NCBI GenBank assembly: GCA_003116995.1
Contig: BDSL01000070.1
Location: forward strand, 1-64,000
Length of the DNA stretch: 64,000 bases
Direction: 5' to 3'
Source of the DNA: Yamagishiella unicocca
Taxonomy: Eukaryota > Chlorophyta > Chlorophyceae > Chlamydomonadales > Volvocaceae
Made by a program: the position numbers and the translations under genes
Shown: piece after piece, positions 43,716 through 53,700 of the stretch
How positions within the stretch are numbered: the first letter of the stretch is position 1
Layout of the letters: every line of letters begins with the position of its first letter
Notes under the pieces: model-generated
What the model saw: the letters and a program-made list of their open reading frames with translations, nothing else
What the model was told of the DNA's origin: nothing
The model's database searches: none

Positions 43716-46660
43716 GCAAACGAGTGGTTGTTTCGTCAGGAGGCTGGGGGTGAAGGCCGAGGGTAGGGGCGGGGGGGCGGGGCGAATGTGGCGCCAGTGG
43801 TTGTCGGTGCGCTAGATAGGCACCGCTACGGCGGCTGGATCCTGACACGGCGGGTGGATCCGAAATGGCGGGTGGATCCTGACACGGCGGGTGGATCCGA
43901 AATGGCGGGTGGATCCTGACACGGCGGGTGGATCCGAAATGGCGGGTGGATGCGCCGGACTCGACTCGGCCTGGGAAGAGCACTCCTCGGATGCAGGGGC
44001 GTGGACGGGAGACAGAAGGAGTAGACACGCGGCGGGTTAGTGCTTTGTGGAGTGGATAATGGCTGCCTTCATAGCACCGGAGGTGAATATCCTGCTTGCG
44101 CCGTTGCGGAGGTGCCTGCTGCAGGCGCTAGTTATGAAGACGAGGGGGCGCCGTCGGATGACCGGCAGATACTGATTGATGATGGGAGGTTGCGCCTCAA
44201 GCAAGGGCCGACGATGGAAGTGCCTTTCGGCACCCCCGCCTTGGGACTAGCAGTGACTTCGTCGAGGCCATCGGCGGGTCCATGCTGCGCGAGCTAGGTG
44301 CAGGACGACGCAGCTCCGCAGCGCTTGTTGCCGTGTGGTGGCGGCAGGCGGCATCCACCTGGCAGCCGACTCCTGGGAGGGGCTGGCACGTAATGTGCGC
44401 GAGGGGCTGTGGTCGGCGTGCGCCTGCTCCGGGACACTGGAGGCTCCAGCTGGCGTTAGTTAACAGCATTTAAGTGTAAGAACTGTACGGTGCTCGCGAA
44501 GGCTATGTTGAGGCTGTTGTACTCGTGCACATCGGGTTTTAGGCGGCGGCATACATGGCGGGAGGATGCAGTTGGGGGCAAGCAGTGGGGCAGGTAGTAC
44601 GGTGCGCTGCGGTACTCGTGGGCCACGGTGAAATCCTGCCCTGCTGTCCGCCGTACGTCGGGCATTGCGGGGACCAGGGACCAGGGGTCCTGCTACGGCA
44701 ATGGAACCCCTAGCGGCAGCCACACGTGAGGCCACGGGACCAAATAACCCAGCCCTGCAGCCGCCAAAGCGAGGGCTGCCCTGGTGGGTGGCCTACACGT
44801 GAAGTCCTTTCGATTCTGTACGAAGTCAAGGTGAAGGAGGGCGCCGCGTGCGTGTGTGGTGGATGTATCCCCACCCACACGGTAGCCGCTGGCTGCCTGT
44901 TGACCTCGAGGCATATGAGAGGAACCCCCTGGGTAAGCTAGGGATGGCCGCCTGAGACCATCTGAAGCGACCGAACGCATGAACGGCAGCAGGCAGCTAG
45001 CGTCTTCCGCCCACAGCAGTGTGGCAGTGCGCCAATGACGTTCGTGGTCCCAGCAGGACAGCCAGCCGTGCCTACCTTGTACCTTGGCAGGATGCATGTC
45101 CGTCGGAAAGGCCCGGCCACAGAGGGCCGGCAAGGAGGGTTGCACAACCAGCCCCCACTCTGACCGACAGGCCGGAGCAGTGGCGCCAAACACAAACCAG
45201 CAATTGACGCCGGTGTGCTGTACGTCTCCGCCGCCTGCCCTTCCACACTTCGCAAAACACGCCGCGATGGCTGGACCGATGGCCGGTTGCCGCCGCGCTT
45301 TATCCCCTGCCTCAACCCCGCCTGGTTGCTTCCCGCCGCTCCTCCGCCCCTCAGGCACAGGTTTTGGATCGCGGCGCGCAGATCTGGGCAAGGCAGCAGC
45401 AGGCTCCGGACAGGTGCGCGCGTCGCGGCGCACCGCCTTCACGGTTGCTGCGGCGATACGGCGTCAAGTAGTACTGTAGCAGGGGTGGCGGGACCAATGG
45501 GAACGGGTGGGTGCTTGGGCGCTGGGTCAGGCGGGTCGAATCGAAGAAAGCCCTTGGCGGGGTCGGGTGGGGCGCCCTCTCGATGGCATGTATGTGGCCA
45601 GAAGCGGGGAGGGTCTCCTCTCGTGTGCATAAGGAGTGGCCGTGCACTGTCTGCTGGGCTGCGGAGGTGTTTCGTGTCCCGTGTCCACACTCGTACCTCG
45701 CACAGTGCCAATTGCAACCACTGGATGCATCCTATTAAGCAAGCCGTAAGACGCTTCTCGACCATGCCTAGCGTCCAAAGTCGCGATTGCCCCTTGTCGT
45801 ACGTCTCGGGCCTCTCTTTGGTCTTGGCAAGCCTGACACCGCGGAGGCCACAACAAGAGCTGTACGGCACAAATGCCGAGGCTTCATGGCAAAATGGAGG
45901 CCAGGCAGGCATATCGCCAGGGGAAGCAGTGAAGGCCAGGTCAGCCAGGTAAGGACAACTGCCCCCGACTGCACTAACCATACAGGCCGCCCTCCAAACT
46001 CCCTGCCAGCCTCGTGCTCCCCAGCTCCTTCAAACATATACCTTCTTAGTAGGACTTTTGCACCATTACGGGAGTTATGTACATTCGTCTCCTTACACAA
46101 AGCCTCACAGACCGCTTCCGCTGGGTATCACCGCCCTGGTCACCTTCTCCTGAGCACCGCTGCGCACATCTTACACCGCCGAGTATACGGTAAACCTGAC
46201 TACAAAACACCACCAAACAACATAGCCGTACAAAGCACATTCGCTCAGCGCTGCTTCACGTCCGTACGCGCTGCATCCTGCGTCCTGTTCTGCAACACAA
46301 TTAACGCGCGGAGGCACGAACCTAAGCACCACAGAGTATGACGTACACAAGGCCCTCCCGGAGCCCGGACACCCTCTCCCACCCTCACTCCGGCGCAAGC
46401 TACCCCGACACCGCCAGCTGTCGAACGCCGGCCATGTCGCTCCAGGCGGCGGCAGCGACACCTCACATGTCGCTCCAGGGAGCGCAACAAGGCTCCTCGC
46501 CTGCAAGCTGCAAGCTGCATGCCACAGCAGCTGCGGACTCGCCGGTCTTCGTGCCCCGAACGGCGGCCTATGCGCCACTACGTCGGTGGTCGACGCGAGG
46601 CGAGGTACCTGTCTTGGGTGGCTAGGGTTGGCTGAGGGGGGGGGGCGGGCAGACGCGCCC
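43716..46660. other. Mostly non-coding; one unrecognised minus-strand ORF region
   Basis: Minus-strand ORFs at 45442-44693 (249 codons) and 44665-44456 overlap in different frames. The second ends with a plausible C terminus (AHEYRSAPYYLPHC... to LHLNAVN) but I could not place it in a family or find convincing splice sites. The plus-strand ORF at 44040-44297 also lacks support. Nothing was recognised in 45.5-46.6 kb. Confidence 0.35.
43837..43948. repeat. 37-bp minisatellite, three copies
   Basis: The unit alternates GGATCCTGACACGGCGGGT with GGATCCGAAATGGCGGGT. It lies about 120 bp downstream of the SRP19 stop, probably in its 3' UTR. Confidence 0.9.
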
Positions 46661-46857
46661 TAGCCGCGCATACCCCGCCCTGCCACCCTGCCACTAATGA
46701 GCGGGACGACACCGCCGTACACTGGCCCCGCGCCTCTGCACACCGACCCCTCCCGGACGGGAGTTTTACGCCACCCTCCATCCCCCAGCAACGCTGGGTG
46801 GCCAGTGCTCAACAATCGGAGCCGTGCGTGCGAATACCACATGACCAGTTTTGCGGC

Positions 46858-46915
46858 TGAACGACACATACATGAACAAGCGACTGAACGACACATACAT
46901 GAACAAACATACACA

Positions 46916-46954
<39 letters not shown>

Positions 46955-46956
46955 AC
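46858..46956. repeat. 25-bp duplication followed by a (CA)n tract
   Basis: CTGAACGACACATACATGAA occurs twice (from about 46858 and 46884), followed by an almost pure CA tract. A second, shorter CA tract lies at about 47093-47118. Confidence 0.9.
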
Positions 46957-47515
46957 AAAAAGACACGCCGCCCCCCGGCCGCTCCTCGCGGCTCAGTCCC
47001 CCGCCCGCCCACACGCCACCCCCTGCGACATGTCAACACCCCCCCTCGGCCGTGGATTCGCGGATTACCTTTCCCCCCCTTCCCCCCCACAACACACAAA
47101 CACACACACACACACGCCCACGCCAGCCGCCTCTCCTACGTTGGTGCGCTGGCCGGTCGGGAGATACATTTTGCCCGGCTAGCATCGGCCCGGCACCCGG
47201 GCAGGCTAGCCGCCCCCCGTTGGCCTTTATCTGTCGGTTGCAGCTGCCTGCACGTCGCCCCCTGCCTCGCCACGAGCCCCCCGCCTCGCCTCACCTGAGC
47301 AGCTGTGCCAGAGGGCCCTCCCCGAACCGAGTCAGGAATCCAAACCCGGCCAGCCACAAGGAGGCCACCATGGGCCGCATTGGGCCGACTGCCCCAGCCG
47401 GCTCCGCTCACGCAACCACTGCTGCCTCTACTGCTATGGCCGCCCAGCCTCACACACCCACACATGAATTGTCCCCCTCCATAAATGGCCTGACCCCCTG
47501 CACGACCCAAACAAG

Positions 47516-47727
47516 GCTGCTGCCCGGCTGCCTGCTGCCCGGCTGCCTGCTGCCCGGCTGCCTGCTGCCCGGCTGCCTGCTGCCCGGTTGCCTGCTGCCC
47601 GGTTGCCTGCTGCCCGGTTGCCTGCTGCCCGGTTGCCTGCTGCCCGGCTGCCTGCTGCCCGGCTGCCTGCTGCCCGGCTGCCTGCTGCCCGGTTGCCTGC
47701 TGCCCGGCTGCCTGCTGCCCGGTTGCC
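47516..47727. repeat. 15-bp minisatellite, 14 copies
   Basis: The unit is CTGCTGCCCGGCTGC, with C/T variants in the GGYTGC part. It ends about 65 bp from the bestrophin stop codon, so it is probably in that gene's 3' UTR. Confidence 0.9.
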
Positions 47728-47791
47728 CTGCCGCGCCGTCCTCTGCACTGTGGTTCGGTACCTCGTGTCTCTCCCCCCTCCCCCTCCAGCC

Positions 47792-50700
47792 TCAGGCGCC
47801 GCCAGCCGCTGCCGTACCGTTGGCCGCCGTACCGTTGGCGTGCACCCCCACCGGGAAGGCGGGGCCTCCGGGGCGGGACAGACGGTCCAGGTCCTGCTGG
47901 TCAGGCGGCGGGGGCGGGGCCGGTGTCGGGGCCGAGGCCGGTGTCGGGGCACGTGTCGGTGCCGGGGCCCGTGTCGGGGTCGGGGCCGGTGTCGGTGTCG
48001 GGCGGGTGGCGGCTGCATGCGTGAGCGGCTCAGGAGGCGGGACGGTGCGGTCGGGGGTGTAGGCGAACATGGGGCCCTGGTCCCGGGGCAGCAAGACTCG
48101 AGGGGTGAAACACAGGGGGAGACGCGTCCAGGCGGTGCGCGGCGGTGCGTGTACGACATGACACGTGCACGAGCAAGGGCACCGTGGGACGCATGGGTGA
48201 GGGCTCCCCACGTGGGCGCGAGGCAAGCCACGAGCCGATGCTCCCAACCGGGGCCGGAGCTCCCAACCGTCCTGCCATTAGCTTTCCAGTTTCTCCATCC
48301 TCCTGTGGCAGTCCCAACACGCGTTTCGGGCTGCCCCGGCCCTGTCCCCTGCACCCGCTGTCCACCCCGCTGTCCCCCCCGCTGTCCCCCGCTGTCCCCC
48401 GCTGCCCCCCCAGTATCCTCCGTCTCCTATGTCGTGCAAACGGGGTAACCCCCCCTCCGGCGTACCTGGCTCTCCCGCAGCATTGCGTTGACTATGTTCT
48501 CTAGCTTGTTGACCAGCTTCTCAAGAGCAAGGATGCTGCAGCGCCGTACACACGGGAAACACAGGCTGGACGTCAGCAGCGTCGTACAAACAGACGTATG
48601 GGAGTGGATGGGTGGGTGCGGAAACGCGGGCGGGGGTGGGTGGGTGGGTGGGGTTGGGTAGGGGATCCCAGGGCTCGTTGCGCCCTCCACCCCCCCCGAC
48701 ACAGCTTTCCCAGTAGGCGACCCGAAGTCCCCCGGCATGCACACTCAAACACGTGTCCGAGACTACTCGCCAGCTAGTTTCTGCCCTCCGTTTCCTACGT
48801 CGTGTAACCGGGTCACTCGGCCCCTTCCGACGCCCCTCCCCGCCCCTTTCCTCCTCACCCCGGCGTCCCCTTCGACTGACCCCCCTGGCCCATCTTTGGG
48901 TTGTTTGGTTTCTGCCTGCCCCTGGCCCAGAGACAAGTTAGGGCCCAGGTTCAAATCCCCCCCGACGTAGCAGAGCCCCCATGTGCACCTGAACGGCTCC
49001 TGTGACGTGACGCGGGCCCAGCGGGTGGAGCAGTGGCCACATGAGGGCGCGGGAGGAGGGGTTGAAGGGGGTTGAGGGGGACGGAGGGATTGAGGGGTTG
49101 AGGCGGGCGGAGGGATTGAGGGGGCAGGGGCCGGGCGTTCGGCGGTTTGGCTGCAACGGCGACGACCCCCACCCCACCCCGCTCGCGAGCTCTCTACCTG
49201 CCCCCCCGCCGGGTTGGGTCATCCATCCCCGAGGGTTTCCAAGAAGGGGTTGTCTCGCCACTCCCCCCCCCGAGCCCTCTTCTCCCGGTGCACCCCCAGA
49301 ACCATCGCCCCCTAGCCTCAGCGCTCCGTCAAGTGTGTAGTGCAACTCGCCGCTGTCCACGGACCCTGACCGCCCCAACCGCCCCAACCGCGCCAACCGC
49401 CGCGCCCTCCGCCGCCTCGCGCAGCAACGCCTTTTCACACACCCCTAGATGGACCGGGCAACCGGTGCACACATGGACCCCTACCTGGCCCCCCCAACTG
49501 CCCCCCCAGCTGCCCCCCCCGGCCCCAGCCTTCCTCGAACCCCCCCCCAGCCGGCCCCCTCACCTCGATGTACACCCCTATCTCCTCGATCCCCAGCAGC
49601 ACGAACGCCACCAGAGCGGCTATGGGCACCTGCGCAGGAGGGGGGGGAGGGCAGCGGCCGGGTCCAGGCGGCAGTTGGAAGCTGGGTCGGCCAGGTCAGG
49701 CAGCGTTCGCGTCCTCACCCCTCCCTAGAGCATCAAGGAGGGACAGGCCCCCGGACCTCCCCTCCCCCGCCTCCTCCCCCGCCTCCTCCCCCGCCTCCCC
49801 TCCCCCGCCTCCTCTTCCGCCTCCCCTCCCCCGCCTCCTCTTCTCCACCGCATCCCCCGTCGTCGCGTCCGTGTGTGGCCGGCCACCCTAGTCCAGTAGC
49901 ATGCGCGCGCGTCCCGGTGTCCGAAGGCTATGAACCCACTACATTTCCCCAGTCGCGTTACCGGTTCTTTTATTGTAACCCCCCGCCTCCTCGCCCCGCC
50001 TCCTCCCCCCTTCCCTCCCCACCTACCGGTCTCACACCACTCCCCACCTACCATGGCCACCCCGCAGTACGTCCACAGGCAGAAGGGCAGGCACATCAGC
50101 CAGGCCATCAGGAAGCGAGCCGTGTGGCGGGTGTACGACAGCGGGATGGGGGTGTTGAGGATGCGCTCGCACGCGGAGACGGCGTCCGTGAGGCGAGACA
50201 CGTTCTCGTCCATGCGAATGACCAGCTCCTGGGGGCCGGGGGGGGAGAAGGGGGGGGTCAGGACAGGGGGGGGGAGGGGGGCCGGCAGGAAGTCCGCGGA
50301 GACGACACAGGGGAGAGAAGGGAAACTACTAGCAAGCGAGGAGGTTGGAGGAGGTTGGAGGAGGTTGGAGAAGGTTGGAGGAGGTTTATAGATGTTGGAG
50401 GAGGTTTATAGATGTTGAGGAGGTTGAGGGAGTGAGGGGGAGGAGGGGGCCCGCGTCATCGGTTGTCCCGCCCTACGTACTCTCGTGGCATAGGGGGGCA
50501 CAGACCACAATACACGCAGCAACCCACCCCCCTACACGCCTCCCACCTGCGGCAGCCCCGCCGTACGAATGATGCACGTGATCATCTGCGCGAGGGCGGC
50601 AGGTCGGAAGGGGGCGGCCATGCGGGTGGGCGGATGGTTGACAAATGTCGATGGCTCGACTTCACAAGAGCATCATTTAATGCTAGGCACCCGTTCAGCG

Positions 50701-53700
50701 CGTAAGCGGTGTCGTACTTTGGCCCTGAGGCTTCTCACATGTGCGCTCTGCGTCGCGCTTCGATACCCCCCTCCCTGGCCTCAGTGCCTGTACCGGTACA
50801 CTGTACTGCCCCCCCCACCCTTTGTGACATGGCGTGGGGCTTCAGGGACGACGGCGTGGATGGATGGGGGGGGGGAGGTCTCTGGGGGCCTAGCAACCGG
50901 TCATTGGTCGGCACGGGCTGCGGTTGCCTGCAGCTGGCGAGTGGTGGTAGTGGTGGTGTTCTGCTAGGTGGTGCTCTGCTAGGTGGTGGCGGTGGTGGTG
51001 GTGGTGGTGGTGGTGGTGGTGCTCTGCAGGTGGTGGTGCTCTGCTAGGTGGTGGCGGTGGTGGTGCTCTGCTAGGTGGTGGCGGTGGTGGTGCTCTGCTA
51101 GGTGGTGGCGGTGGTGGTGGTGGTGGTGCTCTGCTAGGTGGTGGTGCTCTGCAGGTGGTGGTGGTCTGCTAGGTGGTGGCGGTGGTGGTGCTCTGCATGC
51201 GCTCGCGGTGGACTGGTGCCAATCCGACTGCTGAGCCCGCTGTCTGGCGACTAGGACCATCATCAATACCCGGAGGGTTTTGGGTTATTAGGGTCAGACG
51301 GATAACGCTTTTGCCGTCCGGCATTCTTTCCATCGTCGCTGTGAAGCTGTAGGTAGCCGCAGGCAATAACTGAATGATGTTTGCAGGGGGGAGGCGGCGA
51401 CTCGGGGGCTTGGCATGCTGCGACAGGGCCTGTGGGTGCGCCCGGCCTGGCGAGTCCGACCCCCTGAAGCCTGTCACCAGCGCAGCCAGCCCCTGCTGCA
51501 GTGGCGGCCCCCAAATGGGTTCCCCCCCCCCCCGCCATCTAGTACTGGGACTGGGACTGGGACCGGACCGCGATGTCCGCTCTCCCATAGCGCACCAACT
51601 CCCACAGTTCTCCTGCTAGCGCCCAAAACCGGTTCTGCGAAACGTTTACGTGCGTCGCGCGGGGTCCTCGCTCCCTTTCGTCTCGCCGTAGCCGATATAG
51701 CTTAGCCGCCAAAGGTCATATTACGACCTTCGGCTTTCGTATCCCCAACCCAGTTCTCCAGCATGCATCTCAAAACTTCTGTTTTAAACGGTTTTTTCGG
51801 ACATCCACGGGTTTCCCTCGAACCCCCGCCATCCAGTGGTTCCCTACCTACCTACCCCCCCCCTCCCTCCCCGGCTCACGGGTGTCCCTCGCAACCTCCC
51901 CGGGCCCGGCAGCCCCACCCACCTGTCACCCACCCACCTGGCAGCCTCACCACGTCCCACTCCGCTAACCCGATTCTGCGCCTTACGCTTCACGCGCTAC
52001 CGCACATTTTTTATTTCCCTTCAAAATGCCGCCGACGGGCCACCTCCACAGGTTTCTCGTTAGGCCAAGTTTTCCGGTATGCGCCCGCAAGCATGTGTCC
52101 GAAGACTATGCGCCGGCTTCACTGCCCATGTCGGGTAACCGGGTGTTTACGCCCCCCACCTGTAAGCAGAAGCTGGGGGCGTGCACCGCCGATGTCACCG
52201 CCTCCACCTCCTGCGGGGGCGGACAGGGGCCAGCGGGGAGAGGGGTCGGGGGGTTTAGGGTTTATGAGGGGGGGGTCCCTGCCTGCCTCCCTCCGGGGCC
52301 ACCGGAGGCATCGGGGAGGGAGACGGAGTAGGCCGCCAAGGAGCGCAAAGTGCGGAGTCAGGTGGGGAGTCAGGTGGGGAGTCAGGTGGGGAGTCAGGTG
52401 GGACCACCCGTGCGCACCTGGGGCAGCAGCACTCCCGTCAGCTCGTTCTGCGGGGTGGCGGCGGGGGGAGGAGCGGGGGGCGGAGCGGGGGGAGTTGGGG
52501 AAGTTGTGAGTAAAACCCCTGGTTGGGGGGAGCGGGAGGGGGTGCACAGGGGTTCGGGTATGGGGGCCTGAGGCCGGGACACGCTGTGTACGGCAGCGTG
52601 CGGGGCCAGCCCGCCAGCCCGCGCACGCACAGTGGCCCCGAGCCACACCCGTACGCGACATCACCGTCAGCACCACCTCCCGTGCCACCCAGCCCGAACG
52701 CCTCCCCCACATCCCACTGGGGCCACACTCGACTCACCCCCGCCCGCGCCGCGGGGGGGAGACCGCTGCTGCGCTACAAACCCCCCACCCCCCACCCCCT
52801 TGGCCTCGAGCATGCATCTCAAAACTTCTGTTTTAAACGGGCTTTTTTGGGGCATCCACGGGTCTTCCTCCAACCCCTTGGCCTCCTGTCCCGTTACCCC
52901 AGCAGCTCATAGCCCCCCCTCCCTTCCCCCCCTGCTCCAGCATGCGCCCGAAACCATGTGTCCGAAGACTATGCGCCAGCTATTTCACCCATGTCGTGTA
53001 ACCGGGTCTTTACGGCCCCTCCCTCCCCCCTCGTCCCCCCTCCAGCTACACTTTCCCATGTCGAGTAACCGGGTCCTTATGCCCGTCCCCCCTCCCCCTT
53101 CCCCCCTCGCCCCCCACCTCCATCTTGTGCTCCTCCCGCAAGTGCACCATGGTGGCTCGCGCCAGCGCCACCAGCCACCGAGCCAGCCGGCAGCGGTTGT
53201 CGTGGTCGTCGGGGCGGAACCAGGCGAACGCCTGGGGCAAAACGGCAGAGAAGGGGGGGACATGACATCTGCGAATCCACGGCCGACAAACCAAAGGGCA
53301 ATGAAGATGGTGGTCCAAGGAGATATAGCTGCCGAGTAGACGGAGGGTGACGTAAGGTGATCGGGTAACGTAGACTGTGGGAGAACAGTATGGTGCTGTG
53401 AAGGCGACTAAACGAGCGCATTGTTGGGGCGTACGACAGGTGTCGTTTTCGAGACTAGCGAGGAGCCGTCAGGGCCGCATGGGGCCGCAGCTGTGCACCG
53501 CTGGTGGGAGGCCCGCGACAAGGGGCGGCTCGCAGGCCCTTCAGCTCCCCGGCACCCCAACTGTCAACTACCAACTACCTGCCGTGCCACATCCCTGCTG
53601 ACGGTTGTGATGCTGCCGAAGCTGCGGCGGCCCTCGTCCCAGCGGCTGTAGCTGGCGTTGGTGCGGAACACCTGGCAGCGGGGCAGCAGCAGGGGGGTGG

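Noticed and set aside
44100..44300. Plus-strand ILIDDGRLRL as a pyruvate kinase fragment
   Set aside because: Only about ten residues resemble the family and the flanking frames do not continue the domain.
46909..47118. CA tracts as a telomere or recombination signal
   Set aside because: Simple dinucleotide microsatellites; they do not match the TTTTAGGG-type algal telomere repeat.
48930..48975. B-box-like GGTTCAAATCC at about 48949, and a similar AGTTCGAGTCC near 57720, as tRNA genes or SINE promoters
   Set aside because: No matching A box, acceptor stem or cloverleaf could be folded around either.
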